Assembly: GCA_046160345.1 (NCBI GenBank)
Contig: JBJXGO010000189.1
Coordinates: 4,404-68,403 of the forward strand
Direction: 5' to 3'
Length of the DNA: 64,000 nucleotides
From: M3007 sp046160345
GTDB taxonomy: Bacteria; Bacteroidota; Bacteroidia; Chitinophagales; Saprospiraceae
Shown here: positions 52,264 through 60,185 of the stretch, one piece after another
Layout: each line of letters starts with the position of its first letter
How positions within the stretch are numbered: position 1 is the stretch's first letter
Notes under the pieces: model-generated
Seen by the model: only the letters and a program-made list of their open reading frames with translations
What the model was told of the DNA's origin: nothing
The model's database searches: none
Translations under genes and position numbers: made by a program

Positions 52264-53061
52264 TCAATTAAAACCTATTAAAGTTTGTCGAAGAATGTAT
52301 CCTTTTTCGGCCTTTTGTTCCCAGGGTCGAGACTCGCAATCAGCTGGAACAGGGAATTGATTGCAATATTGTGAATCAAGGATCCACTGTTCCTTCCAAA
52401 CAAGCCCAATGTGTTTGGCATAACGGGCTCTGGAATACCGCCTTTCTACTATATTGGAGTCGTCTGCTTCAGTGACCAGCAGTGTAGAATCCATTGAAAA
52501 CTGTGACACCAGCGCTGGAACGTTTATAGAATCCACCTCATATCCCCAATTGATAAACGGACGCATTCGCTCCCCGGCTATTTCGATCTCCCGGTTTTCG
52601 TCTATCCAAATGTTTCCATCCCAATTGCTCCTGCGGTTCATTGGGAATACCAATTTTAAAAACCGCAAATTATCTTCTGTTCGAACTGCCTGTGTTGCCG
52701 AGCGGCTTGCAGTAATAATATTTTTAAATATCCAGGGGCCATTTAGAGCCTTTAGTTCGTACCGTTCGATTACATATAGCAACACTCCTGACTGATCGCG
52801 TATGGTATCCACCACAATTTCATTTGCAAATGTGCGGGTAACATGCTGAATTGTACTGCCATCAGAAGCAAAATCGTACACAATACTATCCAGCTGATAT
52901 GTAAGGTATTTGCCCAATTCTAAGGGGAAATAGTCATACTGAAAGGCATCATCTGGAATAGGACTGATGGTTTGCCGATCAACACAACTCATTAATGGCA
53001 AACACAAACATACTATTAAAGCCCAGGTTAGGCCAAAATTGTGAAAAGCGGGCATAGGCAT
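52264..53061 (-). CDS. lipoprotein of unknown function
   Basis: A 265-residue lipoprotein with ATG at 53061 (or 53055); the longer frame to 53127 would include the terminator at 53112-53157. The leader (GLTWALIVCLCLPLMSC) ends in a good lipobox, followed by VDRQ. The mature part is beta-rich (DYFPLELGKYLTYQLDSIVYDF, NWDGNIWIDEN), a pattern common among Bacteroidota surface lipoproteins. It ends 30 bases before rimM and may be transcribed with it. Confidence 0.8.
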   Translation of the reverse strand: MPMPAFHNFGLTWALIVCLCLPLMSCVDRQTISPIPDDAFQYDYFPLELGKYLTYQLDSIVYDFASDGSTIQHVTRTFANEIVVDTIRDQSGVLLYVIERYELKALNGPWIFKNIITASRSATQAVRTEDNLRFLKLVFPMNRRSNWDGNIWIDENREIEIAGERMRPFINWGYEVDSINVPALVSQFSMDSTLLVTEADDSNIVERRYSRARYAKHIGLVWKEQWILDSQYCNQFPVPADCESRPWEQKAEKGYILRQTLIGFN

Positions 53062-53111
53062 GTCTAGATTTTTACCAAAGGTACCATGGGCGATCAATTT
53101 TAATGCGGGCA

Positions 53112-53157
53112 AAAAAAAGATACCCAAAGCTTAGCTAAGCCTTGGGTATCTTTTTTT
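53112..53157. terminator. bidirectional terminator
   Basis: AAAAAAAGATACCCAA (to 53126) pairs with TTGGGTATCTTTTTTT (53142-53157). For minus-strand transcripts it ends the 81-residue gene upstream. The near-perfect stem and flanking A and T tracts make it one of the clearest terminators here. Confidence 0.88.
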
Positions 53158-53172
53158 AAGAAATCACAAAAA

Positions 53173-53418
53173 TCAATTCGCCCGGTCCAACAATCGTTGG
53201 GCTAATTCCCAAACCCTGCCCAGAACAGACATATTGGGCACACTTATTTTGCCGGATTCGCTAGCGTCCTCATCTTCAACCTGAGTTTGGGCCATTTCAA
53301 TTGTTGAATATGGCTTACCTGAAATATTATTGGCCCGTAGATTTACATAAGTAAACGCGAAAAGGCTCAATAAAGAAGCAACAATAAGCAATGATTTAAA
53401 AGTTGGTGATTGTTTCAT
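53173..53418 (-). CDS. small exported or membrane-anchored protein
   Basis: An 81-residue protein with an N-terminal hydrophobic segment (about 8-26, SLLIVASLLSLFAFTYVNL) and an acidic, Glu/Asp-rich middle (QVEDEDASESG), then an amphipathic C-terminal helix (VLGRVWELAQRLLDRAN). It is probably an anchored small protein or a secreted one. No family recognised. It is a single gene with its own terminator. Confidence 0.7.
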   Translation of the reverse strand: MKQSPTFKSLLIVASLLSLFAFTYVNLRANNISGKPYSTIEMAQTQVEDEDASESGKISVPNMSVLGRVWELAQRLLDRAN

Positions 53419-53553
53419 AGCCTTGTCAATTTTGAAAGACGGGACGAAAGTAAGGTTTTTTTTATATTCTATGATAATTTATCCCCATTTTTTCTATTTC
53501 ATAGACAAACGTTACCAGAAAAAGGTTGCTGGTTTATCCATAAATATTTGTAA

Positions 53554-53588
53554 AATAAAAAACCCTATCGGTATTGCACCAACAGGGT
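53554..53588 (-). terminator. terminator after DUF1573 gene
   Basis: On the minus strand ACCCTGTTGGT pairs with ACCGATAGGGT with two mismatches, followed by TTTTTATTTT. Placed 30 bases after the DUF1573 stop. Confidence 0.65.
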
Positions 53589-53618
53589 CGTATCGTCAAA
53601 CCAAAAATCAATCAGTTA

Positions 53619-54053
53619 TTATTGCTTGATACCTCCATTGCTGGCAGGCACTGCTTCTTGCGTGGGTGGCACCAACACTTCACCTTTAATGGTAAGCGTG
53701 TGCGTATCAGGTGTTTCGTTGGTAGTAAGAGTAACTGTTTTCGTGAAAGCGCCTGGACGGTTGGTGTCATAGCTTACATCGATCGTTTTGGTCTCGCCCG
53801 GCATGATCGGCTCTTGTGGGTAAGTAGGTACGGTACAACCGCAAGAACCTTTAGCGGATTTAATAACAAGTGGCTCATTGCCTGTATTGGTAAACGAGAA
53901 CTTGCGGACTTTGTCGCTTCCTTTTTCGACCTTGCCGTAGTCAACGGTAGTAGTTGGAAAAGTCATTACCGGACCCGTTGCATTTTGTGCGTTGATAGCG
54001 AAAGAGCCAAGAAGGAAGAAAGCGAGGAGGGAAATTGCTTGTTTCATTAGCAT
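53619..54053 (-). CDS. DUF1573 domain protein, exported
   Basis: A 144-residue exported protein: signal peptide (MKQAISLLAFFLLGSFAINAQ; start at 54053 or ATG 54047), then a DUF1573 immunoglobulin-like domain with the signature FSFTNTGNEPLVIKSAKGSCGCTVP, IMPGETKTIDVSYDTNRPGAF and TLTIKGEV. DUF1573 proteins are abundant exported proteins of Bacteroidota of unknown role, probably periplasmic or surface-bound. It has its own promoter and terminator. Confidence 0.94.
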   Translation of the reverse strand: MLMKQAISLLAFFLLGSFAINAQNATGPVMTFPTTTVDYGKVEKGSDKVRKFSFTNTGNEPLVIKSAKGSCGCTVPTYPQEPIMPGETKTIDVSYDTNRPGAFTKTVTLTTNETPDTHTLTIKGEVLVPPTQEAVPASNGGIKQ

Positions 54054-54115
54054 GGAAACCGTTTTAAGATGAGATGAAATTAGGTGTGTTAATTGTCTTT
54101 GTCAGAATGATGGCA

Positions 54116-54144
54116 CAAAAGTAGGGATGGGTGTGCCGCCAAAA
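54116..54144 (-). promoter_or_regulatory. promoter for DUF1573 gene
   Basis: On the minus strand TTTTG (54140-54144), 16 bases, then TACTTTTG (54116-54123), an exact -7 match. About 63-69 bases before the start. The spacing is slightly short of the usual 19. Confidence 0.5.
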
Positions 54145-54240
54145 GAATAGCGCCGCTGTTAACGATAGCCAAAATAAAGCAAATCCTTTTTGAAATTCCC
54201 TAATGAATTGAAAAACAAGGGTTTTAGGAGGCCATCCAGG

Positions 54241-55941
54241 TCAAAAATCCAGATTGAGATTCCACATATTAACACGCATTCCCAACCCTATAAGCTTGGT
54301 TGAAAAATCCCTTAACCCATCCTCGCTATCTTTTTTTCGACAAAGCAGTTTTAAATCCAGCATTACATTATGCCACAATGCCCAACTAGCATCAAAACCG
54401 AATATCTGCACGCTGGCTTTGATACCTTGACTAATTTTGTTCCCGTAATCCTGTACCCTCGTGTCGTAATCTACCAACGGATCACTTCCCCAATTTTCTT
54501 CCGGGGTATTTTCTCCAATACGCGCATGAATCAGGCGGGTTTGCAAAAAAAGGCGGGGTATGGGTTGCCATCGAAGCAACATTAGGGTTTCCGAAAAATT
54601 CGCTCCCAAGGGATGGGCCAACACCTGATTGTAGTGCGTATAACTATTCGCAGGGTCGGAATGGGCATAGGTAAAGGGCCTGACACGATTGTGTTCTATT
54701 TGAAGATCTAAATGGTCCAAACCGAAAACATTCAAGTATTTCATTCCAGCTTGTAAAGCCCATTTGTTCGCCCACCATCCGTTTCCACTGAAAATTTCTG
54801 AGACCACCAATTCGTCGAGCATAAACTGACCATAGAATTGCATGGACCGGAACAAGTCCCAGCGCCCATCTACCCCCAGGAATGCGTTGTCCGGGCTGCC
54901 TATCATGCCCTCTACCGTTCGGTAAAATACGACCGGATTGAGGTATTGGAGTTCGAATTGCCTGCTTCTGTTGAAAACCGTGGCCTCAAAAAAGCCAAAC
55001 GCCAACCGTGGGGTCACTTTGAAATTCAGGTAATGAATAGCGGCGTACTTTTTGGGCAAAATTGTGCCGTCCGGGACATTTATCTGCGAAACCGGACTCA
55101 GTTCAAGGAAGATGTTTTGATAATGGAACTTCCAAACTTTGGTATCCAGCTTCAGAAAGAACGTAGGTGCACCAAAATCTGACAAAAACATGGAGCGGTA
55201 TCCGTTTCCGATAAAATGCTTTCCATGGCCCAGCTGAACTCCAAAATGTCGAGTTGCCTGATAGCCCATATAAGCCGTCGCTACATTGAAATCATAACCG
55301 TTCTGAATACCCCAGAAACGACTCTTATAATTTTTGAAAAACCCTGCTCCGGGAACAGCCAGCGATTCACCAACCCTTTGAGAGACGAAACGCGGGAAAC
55401 GAGCCTGACTTTCAATCAGATTAGTATAAAAAAACAATTTTTTATCCACCTCGCCCCGAACTTCCAGCCCGCGTTGATTTTGAAAAATTGGTTCGCTTAC
55501 GCCTGCTTCGCGGCCTAAATGAAAATGGAGTATAGGATTGGCCCTCAATTTGAAATATCGGGTGTTTACCTCAAATAAATTGGCCGGCGTTTGGTAAAAA
55601 CATTTCAACAGCCCGCGTTGGGAGGTATGGCGCAAATGTCGGCTTGTGTCAGCCAACCACTCATTGTTGTCATCCAGAATATATTGAATATCAGCCTGGT
55701 CTTTTTGCGAAAGCTGTTTAGAAACCAAGGAATCAAGTTTTAGAACATAGCTTACTGCATCACGGCGATTGAAGTGTTTTAATTCTGGATGAATGGGACT
55801 ACTTATGCCGCTCAGAATTTCAAGGCGCTCAAGAATTGGATAAGAAACTGATTGTAGGGGAATGCCGGATGTTTGAGCATGCAATTGAAAAGGCATCAAC
55901 AGCACCATGAGCACACCAACAAAGTGTAATGTATTGACCAT
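54241..55941 (-). CDS. Wzi/RemB-like outer-membrane beta-barrel protein
   Basis: A 566-residue outer-membrane protein. ATG at 55941 starts the signal peptide (MVNTLHFVGVLMVLLMPFQLHAQ). The N-terminal ~130 residues are a helical pre-domain (HPELKHFNRRDAVSYVLKL); the rest is a beta barrel of the capsule-assembly Wzi type, as in the gliding-associated RemB (GIQNGYDFNVATAYMGYQ, YLNPVVFYRTVEGMIGSPDN, LGVDGRWDLF), ending NLNLDF. It may bind or export a surface polysaccharide. The polysaccharide deacetylase gene ends eight bases upstream, so the two form an operon. Confidence 0.82.
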   Translation of the reverse strand: MVNTLHFVGVLMVLLMPFQLHAQTSGIPLQSVSYPILERLEILSGISSPIHPELKHFNRRDAVSYVLKLDSLVSKQLSQKDQADIQYILDDNNEWLADTSRHLRHTSQRGLLKCFYQTPANLFEVNTRYFKLRANPILHFHLGREAGVSEPIFQNQRGLEVRGEVDKKLFFYTNLIESQARFPRFVSQRVGESLAVPGAGFFKNYKSRFWGIQNGYDFNVATAYMGYQATRHFGVQLGHGKHFIGNGYRSMFLSDFGAPTFFLKLDTKVWKFHYQNIFLELSPVSQINVPDGTILPKKYAAIHYLNFKVTPRLAFGFFEATVFNRSRQFELQYLNPVVFYRTVEGMIGSPDNAFLGVDGRWDLFRSMQFYGQFMLDELVVSEIFSGNGWWANKWALQAGMKYLNVFGLDHLDLQIEHNRVRPFTYAHSDPANSYTHYNQVLAHPLGANFSETLMLLRWQPIPRLFLQTRLIHARIGENTPEENWGSDPLVDYDTRVQDYGNKISQGIKASVQIFGFDASWALWHNVMLDLKLLCRKKDSEDGLRDFSTKLIGLGMRVNMWNLNLDF

Positions 55942-55948
55942 AAATAAT

Positions 55949-57211
55949 TTATCGAGCGATAAAGTCAAGAAAAACTGCCTTCCATTCTTCCCAAAACAGG
56001 GTGTTCCAGGAAGAATTATGCCAGAGGATGGTAAAATCACCTCCATGTCTTTCAACTTCTCTTCGAAGTAAAGAAAGATGTTCTGCAGCTTTTTGGGGAC
56101 TGTACCTGCGATAATGAGCCAAGCTTACATCCATTGCGATAAGTGGTTTTTCCCGCAATTGGAGCATTTTTCGCTGCTCGGTATCAAATACCGGAAAATC
56201 ATGGCAAATGCCGCAACGAAAACCTGCTGCCTCCGGATAACCAAGTGTGCTGTCCTCCAGCAAGCCAGCGTTCTCCCACATTTGCCAGGTTTTGGGAGCG
56301 GAAAATCGCAGGTAATGTTGGCGACCAGCGGTGATCGGCAGTGGAGAAACTTCTTGGAGCGATGTCAGTTCGCGATTGAAAATTTCCTGATTTTCAAAGG
56401 CTTCGTAGCTGGGATGGAATCCAATATTGTGCCCTCGAACAGAGATTTTGGTCATCAGGTTTTTCACGAAAGGATGCCCAAGCGAATACCAGCTATCACT
56501 TGAACGAGGTCTTTCTCCCATGAAATTGAACTGAGCGATAAGATTGTTTTTTTCGAATAAATCCAACCATTCGTCAAAAATATCATAAGGGTCTTTTTTT
56601 TGAAAAAGGTGAACTTTTAACCAATATTGGGCTTCGTTCCAATCATTTCGCTTCAAAATTGCCCCGGCCAGGGTCCTGATTTTATCCAAGGAAGACCACC
56701 AAAGTAAAGGATGGTCTACATCGCAACTGATCAAAATTTGGAACTTTCGCCGCTTTCGTTCGCCTTTCAACCCTTTTCGCACTAATTCTGTCCAAAGTTG
56801 ATCGGCCCATTCATTCACAATCGGGCGGTGCAGCAACCCATTTTTCCACGAATAGGATTCTTCTGCGGGAAATCGACCATGTGCATCGCGTATAGAAGAA
56901 ATCGTTTCTTCCCAGCGGGTAAGCATGAAAAAGGTGGCAGCAAATAGATCAGGTGCTGGTAAATGTGTGGATCTTTTTTTCGAAAAAAAATCCGTGGCCG
57001 TTGTATATAATATGGACTCGCCTAGCTGAGCCTCATTGAAACTGTCGGTCAACATAATGACAGCTCCATTGCCCAAATCAATTCGGTGACCATTTATGTG
57101 CTGATATTCAATTACATAATCTACCCCCAACACCTCCTTCAATATCACGTGAAAGGCATACTCCTTTTCAGGTTTCCAACTTTCGGATGTAGTGATACGA
57201 AGCCTGCTCAT
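55949..57211 (-). CDS. polysaccharide deacetylase family protein (DUF7033-like N-terminus)
   Basis: A 420-residue protein. The N-terminal ~120 residues resemble the DUF7033 domain often fused to deacetylases in this phylum (HVILKEVLGVDYVIEYQHIN). The NodB-like domain has ILISCDVDHPLLWW (Asp pair of motif 1), RGHNIGFHPSYEAF (histidines of motif 2) and RQHYLRFSAPKTW. No signal peptide is visible. It would remove acetyl groups from a cell-surface polysaccharide. It is upstream of the Wzi/RemB-like gene by eight bases, which points to a shared polysaccharide role. Confidence 0.88.
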   Translation of the reverse strand: MSRLRITTSESWKPEKEYAFHVILKEVLGVDYVIEYQHINGHRIDLGNGAVIMLTDSFNEAQLGESILYTTATDFFSKKRSTHLPAPDLFAATFFMLTRWEETISSIRDAHGRFPAEESYSWKNGLLHRPIVNEWADQLWTELVRKGLKGERKRRKFQILISCDVDHPLLWWSSLDKIRTLAGAILKRNDWNEAQYWLKVHLFQKKDPYDIFDEWLDLFEKNNLIAQFNFMGERPRSSDSWYSLGHPFVKNLMTKISVRGHNIGFHPSYEAFENQEIFNRELTSLQEVSPLPITAGRQHYLRFSAPKTWQMWENAGLLEDSTLGYPEAAGFRCGICHDFPVFDTEQRKMLQLREKPLIAMDVSLAHYRRYSPQKAAEHLSLLRREVERHGGDFTILWHNSSWNTLFWEEWKAVFLDFIAR

Positions 57212-57292
57212 GGGGCGAAGATAGTTTGAAGGTTTTTTTGGCCTGCACAGTTTTATATTTTCTTGATTTGCATTTTCTGGATTACATGTTTA

Positions 57293-57322
57293 CCAATAGT
57301 ATGTTAACCCCTACTCTATTGG
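57293..57322. promoter_or_regulatory. inverted repeat, candidate operator
   Basis: CCAATAG (57293-57299) and CTATTGG (57316-57322) are perfect seven-base arms around 16 bases, immediately upstream of the plus-strand -7 box. Possible binding site for a dimeric regulator of the amidohydrolase-like gene. Confidence 0.4.
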
Positions 57323-57334
57323 ACACAGGCTGCC

Positions 57335-57342
57335 TACTTTTG
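57335..57342 (+). promoter_or_regulatory. -7 box of amidohydrolase-like gene
   Basis: TACTTTTG, an exact TAnnTTTG match, 54 bases before the ATG at 57396. A TTG lies 13 bases upstream, too close for a standard -33. Confidence 0.45.
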
Positions 57343-57395
57343 CAGCTCTTTTCCTGATTAATTTTATCTAATCCATTCAAAGTCAATATTTTGAA

Positions 57396-58640
57396 ATGAA
57401 ACGTGTACTACCTTCTCTTTTGATTCTTTCCTTTTTTTGCCAAATAATATCCGCGCAAACCGCCGGAAAAAGCTACGAATTCCGAAACGGGCAATGGTAT
57501 GATGGCAAAAGTTTCGTGAATGCCACCTGGTACACTAGCAACGGCCTATTTAGCAAAAAAGCCCCTTCTAAAATCGATTCTGTAATCGATCTTCAGGGCC
57601 GTTGGGTGATACCGCCCATGGGTGATGCCCATTGTTCAAGCATTTCAGAAAACCAATCTGCAGCCAATACCTTGAATCTGTATATGGGCGAGGGCATATT
57701 TTACCTGCAAATTATTGGCAATACCCAAGAAGGCCGCAGCAATACGGCCCCATTGCTCAACAAAGCTACGGCGCCAGATGCTTCTTTTTCAAACGGAGTC
57801 ATAACCTGTAGTCTTGGATACCCGTTCCTGGAGTATGAAGGCCCTGCCAACAAGATCAGGAACCCAAGCCTTTGGGGGGAAAATTACGCTGAACTGAAAA
57901 CCAGTCAAAAATTGCTCGGCAATGGCTATTGGTTCATTGACAACAAGGATGCTCTGGCTGCCCAATGGGATAAAATAAAAATGCAGAACCCGGGCGTCAT
58001 TATGATCTATTTGCTTGACGCTCAAAACAATGGCGGAAAAGAGGGCAAGGGGCTTTCTCCAGAGGTAGCAAAGTTGGTGATTAAAAAAGCGCATAAATCA
58101 GACCTGCGCGTTTTTGCACAGGTGGAGACTTCCGAAGACCTTCGACTGGGTTTGAAACTCGGTGTGGACGGCTTTGCAAATCTCCCCGGCCACAATTGGG
58201 ACGGTTTTGGCGATACCAATAAATTTGAATTATCAAACGACGACCTTAAAGCGCTTGCCAAGAAAAAAACGCCGCTGGTCCTTTTGCTTTCACACGCCCA
58301 GGCGGCCCCCAACCGCGCAGCAGTGCAGGAATTTCACAAAAAAACATTGAAAAGGCTGCTCGATGCCAATGTAAATGTAGCTATGGGCTCCGATGATGCC
58401 CAACGCACACTGCGCATGGAACTGAACTATTGGTTTGGCTTGGGGGGAATGGACGATGCCCGCACACTCAAAGTGCTTTGTGAGAACACGCCACGCGCTA
58501 TTTTCCCAAACCGCAAAATTGGCAAGTTGGAAAACGGCTATGAAGCCAGTTTCCTGGTTCTGGCCGATAACCCATTCAACAATGTGTTGAAGACAAGGGT
58601 TCAGGAATTCAAAGTGAAAAACGGAGTGATTTTGAAGTAG
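57396..58640 (+). CDS. exported amidohydrolase-like protein lacking HxH motif
   Basis: A 414-residue exported protein with signal peptide (MKRVLPSLLILSFFCQIISAQ). It has the architecture of amidohydrolase-superfamily proteins: N-terminal beta strands, LQGRWVIPPMGDAHC (66-80) where the HxH metal motif is expected, LRVFAQVETSEDL, GFANLPGHNW and the metal-binding Asp region NVAMGSDDAQRT, closing with GKLENGYEASFLVLADNPF. The first metal motif reads DAHCSS, so the second histidine is missing, and the usual VHA histidine is Gln. It may use an altered metal site or be a non-catalytic binding protein. Confidence 0.85.
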   Translation: MKRVLPSLLILSFFCQIISAQTAGKSYEFRNGQWYDGKSFVNATWYTSNGLFSKKAPSKIDSVIDLQGRWVIPPMGDAHCSSISENQSAANTLNLYMGEGIFYLQIIGNTQEGRSNTAPLLNKATAPDASFSNGVITCSLGYPFLEYEGPANKIRNPSLWGENYAELKTSQKLLGNGYWFIDNKDALAAQWDKIKMQNPGVIMIYLLDAQNNGGKEGKGLSPEVAKLVIKKAHKSDLRVFAQVETSEDLRLGLKLGVDGFANLPGHNWDGFGDTNKFELSNDDLKALAKKKTPLVLLLSHAQAAPNRAAVQEFHKKTLKRLLDANVNVAMGSDDAQRTLRMELNYWFGLGGMDDARTLKVLCENTPRAIFPNRKIGKLENGYEASFLVLADNPFNNVLKTRVQEFKVKNGVILK

Positions 58641-58670
58641 TGCAAAATTGAGAAAAACGCATTGATAATC

Positions 58671-58709
58671 ACGCATAAGCCCAACAATACGTTGGGCTTA
58701 TGCGTTTTT
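58671..58709 (+). terminator. strong terminator after amidohydrolase-like gene
   Basis: ACGCATAAGCCCAAC (58671-58685) pairs perfectly with GTTGGGCTTATGCGT (58691-58705), followed by TTTT. Clean 15-pair stem with a five-base loop, 31 bases after the stop. Confidence 0.92.
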
Positions 58710-58829
58710 GGCAGTAACATGCCAAACTTTCATCGAATGATTTGCCAAGCTCAAACACTTTTAAGGAATTTTGCCGCGCATTTGCCAAAAAGCATTTTAT
58801 GCTATAATTTTATCACACTTAACAAAAAC

Positions 58830-60149
58830 ATGAAAAAAACAATTTTGCTTCTTCCACTTGTCGCTTTTTTGACTTGCCAGGCAGCAGCACAAAACATCCA
58901 GTTCGTGGAGTACGACCTGCCTAATGGCCTTAAAGTACTGCTTCATGAAGACCACACAACTCCTATTGTTGCCGTTTCAGTTATGTATCATGTAGGGTCA
59001 AAAAACGAAAAGCCCAAGCGTTCGGGTTTTGCCCACTTTTTTGAGCACCTTCTTTTTGAAGGATCAGAAAACATCAAACGGGGAGAATTCGACGATTACA
59101 TCAACAATGCCGGAGGCATGAACAATGCCAACACCTGGTACGACCGCACTTATTATTACGAGGTGCTGCCCAGCAACCAATTGGGTCTTGGCTTGTGGCT
59201 TGAAAGCGAGCGTATGCTGCATGCAAAGGTTGAACAGGTGGGCGTGGAAACTCAACGTCAGGTCGTAAAAGAGGAACGCCGTCAGCGTATGGACAACCGG
59301 CCCTATGGCAAATTATTGGAAGAGACCCTCAAGCGGCTATATAAAGTTCACCCTTATCAAAGCTCCGTCATCGGCTCCATGGAAGATCTGGATGCAGCAC
59401 AGGAAATTGACTATAAAAACTTTTACAAGGACTTCTATCGCCCTGACAATGCCATTTTGAGCATTGCCGGCGACATCGATATTGAGCAGACGAAAAAATT
59501 GATTGACCTTTATTTCAAGGGCATTCCCAAAGGGCAAGGCGAAATACAGCGCAAATTCCCGCAGGAACCACCCATAACACAGGTTCGGCGTGACACGGTT
59601 TTCGACAATGTACAATTGCCCGCAGTCATTCTAGCCTACCATATTCCGGCTCAAGGCACCAAAGATTTTTATGCCGTAAAAATGCTGGGCATGGTACTCA
59701 GTCAGGGCGAAAGCAGCAGAATGCAGAAAAACATCGTTGACGAACAGCAAAAAGCGGTGTTTGCCGGCTCTTTTCCACTTGAATTGGAAGACCCCGGGGC
59801 TAACATCTGTTTCGGTGTTGCAAATTTGGGCGTAGACCCTGCTGATCTTGAAAAAAGCATGGACGCAGTAATCAGCGACGTGCAAACCAACCTTATTTCC
59901 GAAACCGAATTCCAAAAACTTCAAAATCAGGTAGAAAACGATTTTGTAAGTGCCAACAACAGCGTAGCAGGAATTGCAGAAAGTCTTGCGCAATATGAAA
60001 TGTACTATGGGGATGCCGGGCTGATAAACACAGAACTTGAACGATATCGGAAAGTGACCCGCGAAGACATCCGTGCTGCTGCCAACAAATATTTCAACAA
60101 GAACGCCCGCGTGGTACTCCATTGGCTGCCTAATCCCCCAAAACCTTAA
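58830..60149 (+). CDS. M16 zinc metallopeptidase (active subunit), exported
   Basis: A 439-residue pitrilysin-type peptidase, the single-unit form. ATG at 58830 starts the signal peptide (MKKTILLLPLVAFLTCQAAAQ). The inverted zinc motif is HFFEH at residues 69-73, with the third ligand in VVKEERRQRMDN. Structure is closely parallel to the N-terminal half of the large M16 protein at 43646. The next gene, 36 bases on, encodes a motif-free partner, matching the heterodimer arrangement of split M16 proteases. It should act on peptides in the periplasm. Confidence 0.96.
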   Translation: MKKTILLLPLVAFLTCQAAAQNIQFVEYDLPNGLKVLLHEDHTTPIVAVSVMYHVGSKNEKPKRSGFAHFFEHLLFEGSENIKRGEFDDYINNAGGMNNANTWYDRTYYYEVLPSNQLGLGLWLESERMLHAKVEQVGVETQRQVVKEERRQRMDNRPYGKLLEETLKRLYKVHPYQSSVIGSMEDLDAAQEIDYKNFYKDFYRPDNAILSIAGDIDIEQTKKLIDLYFKGIPKGQGEIQRKFPQEPPITQVRRDTVFDNVQLPAVILAYHIPAQGTKDFYAVKMLGMVLSQGESSRMQKNIVDEQQKAVFAGSFPLELEDPGANICFGVANLGVDPADLEKSMDAVISDVQTNLISETEFQKLQNQVENDFVSANNSVAGIAESLAQYEMYYGDAGLINTELERYRKVTREDIRAAANKYFNKNARVVLHWLPNPPKP

Positions 60150-60185
60150 TCAAGCATCTTACAATCAACATTCTATTGATTTTCA

